A stretch of DNA of 64,000 nt, taken from CAYUNE01 sp964446115 (GTDB lineage: Bacteria; Desulfobacterota; Desulfobulbia; Desulfobulbales; Desulfobulbaceae). Below, piece after piece: positions 52,392-61,223 of the stretch. The notes beneath the pieces are model-generated. The model did no database searches and was not told where the DNA came from. It saw only the letters and a list, made by a program, of their open reading frames with translations. How positions within the stretch are numbered: the first letter of the stretch is position 1; each line of letters begins with the position of its first letter. The DNA is taken from assembly GCA_964446115.1 (NCBI GenBank), contig CAYUNE010000011.1, forward strand, positions 1-64,000. The letters are read 5' to 3'. The position numbers were made by a program, and so were the translations under genes.

Positions 52392-52926
52392 AGCTATTAT
52401 TTTTTCTTCTTGCCGGACGATCCCCCGGGGGAAAAAGGGTTTCACCCTCTTTGAACTGGTCGTGGTGCTGTTTCTTATCGGCATGATCACCGCCGTGGCC
52501 GCGCCCCGTTTTCGCCGGCTGATTTTTGAAAATTCATTAAAAAAGGACAGCCGCAGACTCATCGGGCTCATCAACCGCACCGGTGCCAGGGCAGCTACCG
52601 AGCAGAAGAGTTATCAGCTGTGGTTCCACATGTCGGAAAACAGAATCCGTGTCAACCTCGGGGAGGACAAGGAAATGTCGCTGACTCTCTCCGACGATGT
52701 CGATCTGGTCGATATCACCATTCATGAGCCGGGCAACCCGGGGGGCAACCGGATCGCCGGTGGAGAGGCGGCAGTGCTCTTTTCGTCACGGGGATATGTG
52801 ACCAGAACGCTCATTCATCTGAGAGACGATGACGGAGACGAGCTGTCGATCTATCTTTCCCCCTTTCTTGGGGTGACCAGGGTATTTGATTCCGCCGTTG
52901 ATTTTCGCGATGAACAGCTTTTGTGA
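52384..52926 (+). CDS. gspH: Type II secretion minor pseudopilin GspH
   Basis: The 180-residue product has a pseudopilin leader GKKGFTLFELVVVLFLIGMITAVAAP and the GspH/FimT-type body (RLIGLINRTGARAATEQKSYQLWFH). Prepilin peptidase would cut after the Gly before Phe. The TTG start at 52384 overlaps the gspG stop, indicating coupling. Minor pseudopilins build the tip of the secretion pseudopilus. Confidence 0.82.
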   Translation: MSRAIIFSSCRTIPRGKKGFTLFELVVVLFLIGMITAVAAPRFRRLIFENSLKKDSRRLIGLINRTGARAATEQKSYQLWFHMSENRIRVNLGEDKEMSLTLSDDVDLVDITIHEPGNPGGNRIAGGEAAVLFSSRGYVTRTLIHLRDDDGDELSIYLSPFLGVTRVFDSAVDFRDEQLL

Positions 52927-53353
52927 GACCGGCCGGAGATCCGGATCCCGGCTGCCGGGATGTCTTCAGCCGCCGGGTGACCGGGGTTTCACCCTGCTTG
53001 AGGTGATGATATCCGTGGCGATCATCGCCGTTACCTTTGTCACTCTTTTCGGTTCCCAGTCACACAGTATTTCCGTGGCCGCCGACTCACGTTTTCTTAC
53101 CACCGCTGCCTTGCTGGCCCAGGAGCGGTTGGCCCGGCTGCAGCGGGAAGACTTCAGTCTGCTGGTCTCCGCCACCGGTGATTTTGGCGAGGAGTTTCCA
53201 GGTTACTCCTGGACCCTGAACGTCCGGGACCTGGAGGAAGATGAGGTCGGTATCATCGGTACGGCGGGCAGGTTCAAACTGGTCGACCTGGCGATTCTCT
53301 TCGGAGATGGTTTCAGATACAACTATTCCCTCGAATTTCTGGCCGCAAAATGA
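52910..53353 (+). CDS. gspI: Type II secretion minor pseudopilin GspI
   Basis: The 147-residue product has DRGFTLLEVMISVAIIAVTFVTLFG after a ~25-residue leader, then a short GspI-type body (LAQERLARLQREDF). It belongs to the GspI-J-K tip complex. ATG 52910 lies within the end of gspH; an earlier in-frame start at 52886 is possible. Confidence 0.83.
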   Translation: MNSFCETGRRSGSRLPGCLQPPGDRGFTLLEVMISVAIIAVTFVTLFGSQSHSISVAADSRFLTTAALLAQERLARLQREDFSLLVSATGDFGEEFPGYSWTLNVRDLEEDEVGIIGTAGRFKLVDLAILFGDGFRYNYSLEFLAAK

Positions 53354-54108
53354 GCGCCGGCCTTTGCCGTTTTTTTCATTCTTTTCCCGGTCTGCCCGGA
53401 GATACCCGGCACGGTTTCACCCTGCTTGAAGTGCTTATTTCCATTGTCGTTCTGGGCCTGGTTGTCTCCATCGTCACCATGTCGCTTTCCGGATCGATCC
53501 GGGTCATGGATGTTGTCGGTGATCAGAGTGAAATCTACCATCGGGCCCGGGTGGCGATGATGCGGATTACAGAGGATATCGCCTCGGCCCTGCCAAACCG
53601 CGACTCTCCCTTTCTAGGGGAACAGAGGGAAGTCAACGGTCGCCGGGGTGATTTTATGCGCTTTGTTTCCACCGCTCACATTGACTTCACGGCCCCTTCC
53701 CACGGGGAGGAAGGGGTTACGGTCACGGATGAAACGGAGCAGGAAAAGGCGGAGCCGCCGCCTGTGCGGGCCCTTATCACCTATGAGGTGGTGCCGCTGG
53801 ACGAGGAAGAAGAGGGGGAGCTGGCCCTGATGCGCCGTGATATTGTCCTGGGAAGCGACCGGGAAGATGGGCTCGGGGCCGGGGAGGAAGACAAGGGCTA
53901 TCTTCTCTGTGACCGATTGCGGGAGGTGCGGTTCACCTATATCGACCGGGACGGTGAGGAGAGCGATGATTTTCCTTCTGCGGAGAAGGCGGCCGGATCC
54001 GCCTCAATCCCCCATGCCGTGCGCTGTACCCTGGTGTTTCTCGGCACCGCGGATGAGAAGCCGTTGGTCTTCAGGACGGAAATCAGCCTGCCTGCCGGCA
54101 AAAGATGA
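53350..54108 (+). CDS. gspJ: Type II secretion minor pseudopilin GspJ
   Basis: The 252-residue product carries the leader RHGFTLLEVLISIVVLGLVVSIV and a GspJ-type domain (YHRARVAMMRITEDIASAL, late LREVRFTYIDRDG strand). It overlaps gspI by four bases (ATGA). It is a tip subunit together with GspI and GspK. Confidence 0.85.
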   Translation: MSAGLCRFFHSFPGLPGDTRHGFTLLEVLISIVVLGLVVSIVTMSLSGSIRVMDVVGDQSEIYHRARVAMMRITEDIASALPNRDSPFLGEQREVNGRRGDFMRFVSTAHIDFTAPSHGEEGVTVTDETEQEKAEPPPVRALITYEVVPLDEEEEGELALMRRDIVLGSDREDGLGAGEEDKGYLLCDRLREVRFTYIDRDGEESDDFPSAEKAAGSASIPHAVRCTLVFLGTADEKPLVFRTEISLPAGKR

Positions 54109-54117
54109 GCCGTAACC

Positions 54118-55056
54118 GTGATGGGCGATTTCCTCGAAAAATCGATGTTGGCCCGCCTGAAGGACAGCTCGGGCATGGCCCTGCTGCTGACCGTCTTTGC
54201 CGTCAGTTTTCTTACGGTCGTCACCCTGCGTCTGGTCACTTCGGTGCGGATGGAGATTCGATCGGCTGCCGATATGGCGGAAACGGTGCGGCTGGACAGC
54301 CTTCTGTACAGTGGACTCAACTACGCGCTGGCCGTTGTTCAGCGCCGGGACTGGACCGTCAGCGGCAGCCTGGAGTATACCCCGTCTTTTTTTTCCGGCG
54401 ATACCTGTCACCTGGTCATTGCCGATGTGCTGGGAAAGATCCAGGTAAACGCTTTGCTGGACAAAAACGGCAATGTCAAGCAGGTGCAGAAAAATATCTG
54501 GCGGCGGTTCCTGGAACCCTTTGACATCGATTCCATCCGGGCTGCAACCATTGTCGGCGCCATCCGCACAAAGATCCGGCAGGAGGGCGGGATTGGTGAT
54601 ATCGGCTCCCTGGCCGATATCGAGGGATTAAACGGTATTATGGAAAGGATCGCCCCTTATCTCACCATCTATCGGGATCCCGACAATCGCGACATCATCA
54701 ATATCATCGAGGCGGAACCGCCGGTGCTGCGGGTTTTGGGAGACGGTATCACCGAAGAGGCCATCAGGGAGATCGATGCATTCCGCCGCGACCGCAATAA
54801 TGCCGACGCCCTTGCCGACACCAACTGGTGCCTTGCCATTTTAGCAGGTTACGGTGTGGCGGTGGACCAGGGACTGACCATGACCACAACCCCGGACAAG
54901 ATCGTCGCGGTGCGTATTACGGCCCCGGCTCCCGACCAAAGCGGGGTGGTTGATGGAAACGGGTTAATCCATGAAAAAATATTTACCAGAAGGGCGAAAG
55001 CCGTTATAGAACAAAAAATCAATGGACCCAGTGTATTGGAGTGGCATCTGGAGTAG
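54118..55056 (+). CDS. gspK: Type II secretion minor pseudopilin GspK
   Basis: The 312-residue product is the large minor pseudopilin. It has a leader-like DSSGMALLLTVFAVSFLTVVTLRL rather than GFTLIE, as GspK proteins usually do, then GspK landmarks: DVLGKIQVNALLDKNGN, SLADIEGLNGIMERI and YLTIYRD. Starts GTG 54118 and ATG 54121 are adjacent. GspK caps the pseudopilus. Confidence 0.85.
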   Translation: MMGDFLEKSMLARLKDSSGMALLLTVFAVSFLTVVTLRLVTSVRMEIRSAADMAETVRLDSLLYSGLNYALAVVQRRDWTVSGSLEYTPSFFSGDTCHLVIADVLGKIQVNALLDKNGNVKQVQKNIWRRFLEPFDIDSIRAATIVGAIRTKIRQEGGIGDIGSLADIEGLNGIMERIAPYLTIYRDPDNRDIINIIEAEPPVLRVLGDGITEEAIREIDAFRRDRNNADALADTNWCLAILAGYGVAVDQGLTMTTTPDKIVAVRITAPAPDQSGVVDGNGLIHEKIFTRRAKAVIEQKINGPSVLEWHLE

Positions 55057-55062
55057 GAGGAG

Positions 55063-56598
55063 ATGACGATATCGCTTGACATATTCGGCAGGCGTGCCCT
55101 GGGGCTCGACATCGGCCCGGAGCGGGTTGCCGGTGTTGTTGTGGAACGCCGGCCCGGTGGCGGCATCATCCGGGCGGCCGAGTATGTTACGGTGCGGCTG
55201 GAGGATGAATTGTTTACGGCAGTGGATGTACTGCTGAAGAAACAGACCATCCGCGCCGAGACAAGCTGTCTTGGTCTGCCCGAGTCACGCGCCTTTCTTC
55301 GCAATATCGAACTGCCCTTCCGGGACCGGAAAAAGATCAGCCGTATCCTGCCGCTGGAGCTTGAGGAACAGCTCCTCCATCGCGGTGATGAATTGGTGAT
55401 GGATTTTCTCATGGGAAGCGGCGGCAACGAGACCAGCGACCTTCTAGTCGCGGCCATGCGACGCACCGAGGTGGGGGAATACCTTAAACTACTTAGCGGG
55501 CATGGCCGGGATCCGGAACCGGTAACCCTGAGAAGTCTTACCCTGGGAAGTCTCCTTGCCCGGGGAAAAGGGCAGGAGAATATCCTGCTTCTCAACCTGG
55601 ATCCCCATTCGGCGACCATGGCGCTCTATCGTGGGGGCAAACCTGTTTTCGCCCGTTTCCTCTCCTATCCGGAGCATCTGTTCGGGACCATGCCCTTTGT
55701 ACTCCGGAAGGGGGTGCTCTACTCGCCGGACACCGATGACGCCATGCTGTGCATTGCCGAACTCTGCAAGGAGGTCAACCGTTCCCTTGCCTTTCTGCAG
55801 TGCGAACATAACATCGACGGCGATGTGACGCGTTGTCTGTTGACCGGGGGACTGGCCCTGGCCGAGATGGTCACCGATGGTGTCCACACCGGGCTGGGAG
55901 TGCCGGTGGAGGTGGCCGATCTCAGACAGGAGAGGGGTTTGAGCCTTGCCGACCCGGTGGCGCGACAATGGCAGGCGCCGCTCTTTGACCATGCCCTTGC
56001 CCTTGCCCTGACCGCAGGCAGCGGAAAGAGGGATTGTATCAACCTGCGGCGCGGTGAGTTCAGAAAAAAATTCCGGCTGCTGCGCTCCAAACGGCAGGCG
56101 GCCCTGGCCGCGGCTCTGGTTCTGTTTCTGCTGGTTGCTGCCGCTGGATATTCTCTCTTCGGCTATATGGGACTGAAGAATCGCTACGAGGCCCTGGGCA
56201 GGCAGATGAACCAGCTCTTTCTGGCAACCTTTCCCGGCACCGGCCGCATTGTCGATCCCCTGCAGCAGATGAAGGTCAACCTGCGCAGCGCCGAGGAGTC
56301 CGGAGTTACGGCTCCCGCTATCGGCCTCAACAAACGCATTCTGGAGCTGCTTGCCGATATTTCCCGGCGCATTCCGCCGGAACTGGAGATCCATGTCGCC
56401 CGCTTGCTGGTGGATGAGGAGTCCGTCCAGATCAAAGGGACCACCGATACCTTCAACACCGTGGACAGCATCCAGAATCGTTTACGGCAATCGCCGCTTT
56501 ACAGCGAGGTTGCCATCATGTCCGCAACCGCGGACAAGAACAGGGATCGTATCCGTTTCCAGATCCGTTTGAGTCTGGCGGAGAAAAATCGGGGGTAG
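55063..56598 (+). CDS. gspL: Type II secretion inner-membrane assembly protein GspL
   Basis: The 511-residue product has an actin-like cytoplasmic domain of the PilM/GspL type (ALGLDIGPERVAGVVVERR, RNIELPFRDRKKISRILPLELEEQL), a transmembrane helix at about 345-370 (AALAAALVLFLLVAAAGYSLF) and a ferredoxin-fold periplasmic domain ending LSLAEKNRG. GspL links the ATPase GspE to GspM. TAGGAGGAG precedes its ATG. It is longer than many GspL proteins. Confidence 0.85.
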   Translation: MTISLDIFGRRALGLDIGPERVAGVVVERRPGGGIIRAAEYVTVRLEDELFTAVDVLLKKQTIRAETSCLGLPESRAFLRNIELPFRDRKKISRILPLELEEQLLHRGDELVMDFLMGSGGNETSDLLVAAMRRTEVGEYLKLLSGHGRDPEPVTLRSLTLGSLLARGKGQENILLLNLDPHSATMALYRGGKPVFARFLSYPEHLFGTMPFVLRKGVLYSPDTDDAMLCIAELCKEVNRSLAFLQCEHNIDGDVTRCLLTGGLALAEMVTDGVHTGLGVPVEVADLRQERGLSLADPVARQWQAPLFDHALALALTAGSGKRDCINLRRGEFRKKFRLLRSKRQAALAAALVLFLLVAAAGYSLFGYMGLKNRYEALGRQMNQLFLATFPGTGRIVDPLQQMKVNLRSAEESGVTAPAIGLNKRILELLADISRRIPPELEIHVARLLVDEESVQIKGTTDTFNTVDSIQNRLRQSPLYSEVAIMSATADKNRDRIRFQIRLSLAEKNRG

Positions 56599-56599
56599 G

Positions 56600-57127
56600 A
56601 TGAAGCTTGGCCGGCGAGACAGAACCGCGTTGATCATCGGAGGGGTGGCTGTGCTGGTCTTTGTGATGATCCAGTTTGTCCTGCTGCCCTTTTTTGCCGA
56701 GACCAGGCGGTTGCAGCAGGGAATTGCCTCCCGCCGTGCCAATCTTGCCGAAATGCGGGAACTCAGCCGCCGGTACAGGCAGCTCAACGATCGGGGTGGG
56801 GAGCTGGAGGAGAGCCTTGAAGCCCGCGATGGTGATTTTTCCCTTTTCTCCTTTCTTGAAAAAAAGGCCACGGAAATTGCCGTCAAGGATAAAATCGCCT
56901 ATATGAAACCCTCGGAGCAGACCGAAAGGGGCGACTTTCGGGAGTCGGTGGTGGAGATGAAACTGCAGGGCGTCACCCTGCGGCAGCTGGTGGATTTCCT
57001 CGAAGGGATCGAATCCCCGGAAAACGTCGTCAGTATCAGGCGGATTTCGATTATGCGCAACAGGAAACAGGGCCAGGGCCTTGACGCGATAATGCAGGTG
57101 GTCACTTTGAAAAGGGCGGCGTCATGA
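56600..57127 (+). CDS. gspM: Type II secretion protein GspM
   Basis: The 175-residue product has a short cytoplasmic N-terminus, one transmembrane helix (IIGGVAVLVFVMIQFVLLPFF), a coiled-coil stretch (about 35-80) and a small ferredoxin-like periplasmic domain (MKLQGVTLRQLVDFLEGIESPENVVSIRRISI). Size, topology and position after gspL fit GspM, the GspL partner. It overlaps gspN by four bases. Confidence 0.78.
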   Translation: MKLGRRDRTALIIGGVAVLVFVMIQFVLLPFFAETRRLQQGIASRRANLAEMRELSRRYRQLNDRGGELEESLEARDGDFSLFSFLEKKATEIAVKDKIAYMKPSEQTERGDFRESVVEMKLQGVTLRQLVDFLEGIESPENVVSIRRISIMRNRKQGQGLDAIMQVVTLKRAAS

Positions 57128-58035
57128 GGGGCACGGCTATTCTCAGGCGGTTGCCGGCGGTGGCCGGTTATCTGCTTTACGCAGTGCTGGTACTGGGCCT
57201 GTTGCTGTATCTGCGCTTTCCCGGGGAGACGGTGCGGACCTGGATGGAGCAACGGTTCAACACCGCCCAGTCGCGGCTTCAGTGCACTATTGGCCATCTT
57301 GCTCCCACCTGGACGGGGGGGCTCCAGTTTTCCGACATACGCTTTAAGACGACCGGCAGCGACGGCGTTTCGCTCATGAAGATCGACAGTCTCTTGCTGC
57401 GCCCCCGCTATCTCCGCCTGGCCACCGGTGGAGAACGGATCGTCACCTTTCGCTGCCGGGCACACGGCGGCAAGGCAACGGGATGGATCCGACAGCGCAA
57501 AGACGCAAGCCCCCCGGAGTTGAAGGGCGATTTTCATGATATCGCCCTGGAGAGCTTCAGGGGTCTGGGATCACGGATGAAGAGAAAGTTCAACGGCTCG
57601 CTCTCCGGCAAAGTCACGCTCACCGGCAGACCCGGGGGGATCAGCGATGTTGCCGGCAAGGCGGATATCACCATCGACAACGGCGGCATTGAATTGCAGC
57701 GGCCGCTCTTCGGCCTGGGCGCGATCGATTTCAACTCGCTCACCTCCCGGTTGAAGATCGAGGGGGGCAAGGTCCTGATTGTCGACGGAAAAATTGATTC
57801 CCGTCTCTTCCTGGGATTGTTCAGCGGGGAAGTTCATCCGGCCGGTCAGCTGCGTCTCACCAGCCTCCTCATCGACGGCACGCTCGAACCCAGGCCGGAA
57901 CTGTTCACCGGCCTGGCCGATAAACAGGAGGTGGATGTTATCCGGGGACAGCTCAGGGACGGTAAGTTGCCCTTCAGCATCAGCGGAACGCTGCTTGAGC
58001 CCGGAATCACCTTTGCCACCGGGTCGGGGGGCTGA
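57124..58035 (+). CDS. gspN: Type II secretion protein GspN
   Basis: The 303-residue product has an N-terminal transmembrane helix (AGYLLYAVLVLGLLLYLRF) and a beta-rich periplasmic domain typical of the GspN family, with asmA-like strand repeats (GKVTLTGRPGGISDVAGKADITIDNGGI). GspN is found only in some T2SS loci and its role is not settled. It lies between gspM and gspC with short overlaps or gaps. Confidence 0.75.
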   Translation: MRGTAILRRLPAVAGYLLYAVLVLGLLLYLRFPGETVRTWMEQRFNTAQSRLQCTIGHLAPTWTGGLQFSDIRFKTTGSDGVSLMKIDSLLLRPRYLRLATGGERIVTFRCRAHGGKATGWIRQRKDASPPELKGDFHDIALESFRGLGSRMKRKFNGSLSGKVTLTGRPGGISDVAGKADITIDNGGIELQRPLFGLGAIDFNSLTSRLKIEGGKVLIVDGKIDSRLFLGLFSGEVHPAGQLRLTSLLIDGTLEPRPELFTGLADKQEVDVIRGQLRDGKLPFSISGTLLEPGITFATGSGG

Positions 58036-58037
58036 CC

Positions 58038-58913
58038 GTGGTTCGTCTTGTTGCCCGACTGGGAGTGATTTTCCTTGTGCTCTACCTGGCCGTGGGATTT
58101 TTCTATGACCGGCTGGAAAAGAGACTTGCCGTTGTTCCCGCGGAAAAGGTTTTGGCCCGGCAGGCCGCTTCTCCCCAGGCCGAGGCCCCACGGATTGCCG
58201 CTGAAGAGCAGGTGGATTACGATATCATTGTTACCCGTAACATCTTTCAGGCACCGGCGGAACCGGAGGAGAGCAACTCAGGGGCGGAAGCGCAGAAGAA
58301 GGAGGAACCGGTGCCCACAACCCTCAAGCTGACCCTGCTGGGCACCGCGGCCGGCAGCCAAAGGAGCGCCAGGGCCATTATTCTTGATCAGGTCACCAAA
58401 AAACAGGATATCTACCAGGCGGGCGATGCGGTCCAGAAGGCCATCATCAGGAAGATCGAGCGGGGCAGGGTGATTTTGCGGCTCAACGGCCGGGATGAGA
58501 TTCTGCTGATCGAGGAACCCGCCTCCGCCGGCGGCCCACCGGCCGGGCTGTCGGCAACCCCGTCGACCCGACCGGCGGTGAAAAGCCGGGCTGTGGTACG
58601 CAAGAGACCGCCCCTGGGAAGGCCGCCGCTGGTGCGAAACGGCAAACCCCGGGTCAAGGAGGATAACGGTAAAAGTCCCGGGGAGGAGAGCGGCTTCCTG
58701 GAAGATGCTCCCCCGGAGTCACCGGAGCCACCGGAGTTTCCGCCCGAAGAAATCGAGGAGGGGGAAGAGGAAGGACCGCCGCAGGCAACGCGTGCCGCAT
58801 CCGCCAAAAACGATGCGGCAAAGGAGCGGGGAAAGCCCCGAGCGCATGAAGGCCCCGGGCGGATGGACGAAGAGGATGAAATTGAAAGTCGCGTGGCCGA
58901 ACCCGGGGAATGA
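58038..58913 (+). CDS. gspC: Type II secretion protein GspC with charged tail instead of PDZ
   Basis: The 291-residue product has an N-terminal transmembrane helix, an IIVTRNIFQ segment and the homology region (LKLTLLGTAAGSQRSARAIILDQVTKKQDIYQAGDAVQKAIIRKIERGRVILRLNGR) of GspC, which contacts GspD. After about residue 170 it has a low-complexity tail rich in Pro, Glu, Lys and Arg, without the PDZ domain that GspC proteins often have. GTG 58038 is used, two bases after gspN. Confidence 0.78.
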   Translation: MVRLVARLGVIFLVLYLAVGFFYDRLEKRLAVVPAEKVLARQAASPQAEAPRIAAEEQVDYDIIVTRNIFQAPAEPEESNSGAEAQKKEEPVPTTLKLTLLGTAAGSQRSARAIILDQVTKKQDIYQAGDAVQKAIIRKIERGRVILRLNGRDEILLIEEPASAGGPPAGLSATPSTRPAVKSRAVVRKRPPLGRPPLVRNGKPRVKEDNGKSPGEESGFLEDAPPESPEPPEFPPEEIEEGEEEGPPQATRAASAKNDAAKERGKPRAHEGPGRMDEEDEIESRVAEPGE

Positions 58914-58988
58914 CAAATTGGTTGGTGCAATCGCCTCGGATCACAGAGAAAATGCGGAGAAATCAACTCCGCAACCGGTTATGAAAAA

Positions 58989-61223
58989 ATGAAGACAGCC
59001 GTACGTTACATCGCAATTTTGATTATTTTCCTGGCTCTCGGGACCACAGCGGGATGGAGTGAACCGCAACCAGGGGACAGACCCGCATCCCAGGGCCGCT
59101 ATGTCACCATTGATTTCAATGACGTTGATATCAATCTCTTTATCAAGTTTATCAGTGACCTTACCGGCAAAAACTTCATCGTCGACCGGGGGGTTAAGGG
59201 AAAGGTCACCATTATCTCGCCCACCCGGATTTCCGTGGACGATGCCTACCGCGTCTTTGAATCGGTCATGGAGGTGCACGGTTTCACCACGGTTCCCAGC
59301 GGCTCCATTATCAAGATCGTGCCGGCGGTCCAGGCGCGCTCCAAGAGCGTTGAAACCATCTGGGAGGAAAACGGCGCCATTCCCGAAGACAAGGTGATTA
59401 CCCGTATCATTTCCCTGGTACACACCGATCCCCGTGAAGTCAAAAAGATTCTGGCACCCCTTATTTCCAAGACATCCGTGGTCATCGCCCATACCCCGTC
59501 CGGCATGCTGATCATCACCGATGTGCAGTCCAATATCAAGCGGTTGCTGGAGATCATCGAGGCCATTGATGTACCCTCCATCGGCGAGGAACTGGTCATC
59601 CTGCCCCTTGAAAACGCCGCCGCCGACACCATCGCCAAGTCGTTGAATTCCATTTTTCTCCGCAAGAAGAGAAGGAGTGTGCAAAAGGGTATTTCAGCAG
59701 ATGTGGTGAAAATCGTACCCTATGAACGGACCAACTCGCTGATTGTCCTGGCATCGGAGACCAATATCGAAAAAATCCGCGAGCTGCTGGCCCAGCTCGA
59801 TGTCGAGACGCCCAAGGGCGAGGGCAAGATCAACGTCTACTATCTGCAGCATGCCAATGCCGAAGAACTGGTCAAGGTGCTCATGGGGTTGCCCTCCACC
59901 AAGACAAAAAAGGGCAAAAAGGGCAAGGCACCGGTCATCTCCAAGGACATGAAGATCATGGCCGACAAGGAGACCAATTCGCTGATCATCACCGCGCCCC
60001 GCGATGAATATGCTGTGTTGAAAAACGTCATCGAAAAGCTGGATATTCCACGCCGCATGGTCTACATCGAGGCCCTGATCATGGAGGTCAAGATGGACAA
60101 GTCCTTTGAAATCGGCGTGCAGTGGGGCGGGCCGGGCTCCTTTCATAACGACACCGGCATGGTTGCGGCCGGTTTTTCGGGCAATCCAAAAGAACCCTAC
60201 AACACCCTGTCAGGTGTCAGAAACGATCCCTTTGCCCTGCCCGCGGGTTTCGCCTTCGGGATTCTGAAAAAGGGAATCGAGATCGGTGGAATCACCTTCC
60301 CCAACCTGGGTGCGGTGCTCAACGCCTACCGGGATGACTCGGATGTCAACATCATCGCCACCCCCCAGGTGCTGACCACCGACAACACCAAGGCGGAGAT
60401 CAAGGTGGGGGAAAACGTTCCCTTCATCACCAGCAAAAACACCACGGCCGCCAACCAGGATTACACCAATTACGAGTACAAGGATGTGAGTACATCCCTG
60501 GAGATCACCCCCCAGATCAACCAGGAAAATATCGTACGGCTGGAGATTGCCGCCGAGGTTATCAAGCTCAAGGATCCCAACGCCATCAGCAATACCCCCA
60601 CCACCCTGAAACGCACCGCCAAAACCACGGTGATCATCCATGACCAGGAGACTGTGGTCATCGGCGGTATCATCGGCCAGGATACGGCGGCCGGGGAATA
60701 CAAGGTGCCGCTGCTTGGCGACATTCCCCTTTTGGGCTGGCTTTTCAAGACCCGCAGCGAATCGCTGCAGAAGACCAACCTCTTCATCTTCATCACCCCG
60801 CGGATTGTGGAAAATCCCGCAGAACTGGCCCGGCTGTACCGTGACAAAAAGAATGTCATGGAGCGGGTCAAGGAGGGATCGGCCACCATCATCGATGACA
60901 CCCAGAGGCGAATCAACACCCCCGATGCTCTCCAGGGGCTCCTGGATCTCGGCTATGCCGGGCTTGAAGCCGGCAGGGATGAACAGGCCGAGGCCTTTTT
61001 TCAGCAGGCACTGACCCTGGCACCGGCTGATCCCCGCGCTCTGGTCGGCATGGGTCTGCTCCTGGAACGACAGGGACGGCGGCAGCAGGCCGCTGCCATG
61101 TATCGGAAGGTGATCGGGGAAACCGGGGAGAGTGATGACGGAGAAAACAAACCGTTACCGGAGATGGAGGCGAGAATCAGGGAAATCGCCCGGCAGAATC
61201 TCGAAAATCTGGGTGTGGAGTAG
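58989..61223 (+). CDS. gspD: Type II secretion secretin GspD with C-terminal TPR extension
   Basis: The 744-residue outer-membrane channel has a signal peptide ending near GWSE, the N0 domain (VTIDFNDVDINLFIKFISDLTGKNFIVD), repeated N1-N3 domains (KSLNSIF, YYLQHANAEELVKVLMGLPS), and the secretin core (VNIIATPQVLTTDNTKAEIKVGENVPFITSK, VVIGGIIGQDTAAGEYKVPLLGDIPLLGWLFKTR). After about residue 630 a TPR-like tail follows (LDLGYAGLEAGRDEQAEAFFQQAL, RALVGMGLLLERQGRRQQAAAMYRKV). ATG 58989 is the natural start for the signal peptide. Confidence 0.93.
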   Translation: MKTAVRYIAILIIFLALGTTAGWSEPQPGDRPASQGRYVTIDFNDVDINLFIKFISDLTGKNFIVDRGVKGKVTIISPTRISVDDAYRVFESVMEVHGFTTVPSGSIIKIVPAVQARSKSVETIWEENGAIPEDKVITRIISLVHTDPREVKKILAPLISKTSVVIAHTPSGMLIITDVQSNIKRLLEIIEAIDVPSIGEELVILPLENAAADTIAKSLNSIFLRKKRRSVQKGISADVVKIVPYERTNSLIVLASETNIEKIRELLAQLDVETPKGEGKINVYYLQHANAEELVKVLMGLPSTKTKKGKKGKAPVISKDMKIMADKETNSLIITAPRDEYAVLKNVIEKLDIPRRMVYIEALIMEVKMDKSFEIGVQWGGPGSFHNDTGMVAAGFSGNPKEPYNTLSGVRNDPFALPAGFAFGILKKGIEIGGITFPNLGAVLNAYRDDSDVNIIATPQVLTTDNTKAEIKVGENVPFITSKNTTAANQDYTNYEYKDVSTSLEITPQINQENIVRLEIAAEVIKLKDPNAISNTPTTLKRTAKTTVIIHDQETVVIGGIIGQDTAAGEYKVPLLGDIPLLGWLFKTRSESLQKTNLFIFITPRIVENPAELARLYRDKKNVMERVKEGSATIIDDTQRRINTPDALQGLLDLGYAGLEAGRDEQAEAFFQQALTLAPADPRALVGMGLLLERQGRRQQAAAMYRKVIGETGESDDGENKPLPEMEARIREIARQNLENLGVE

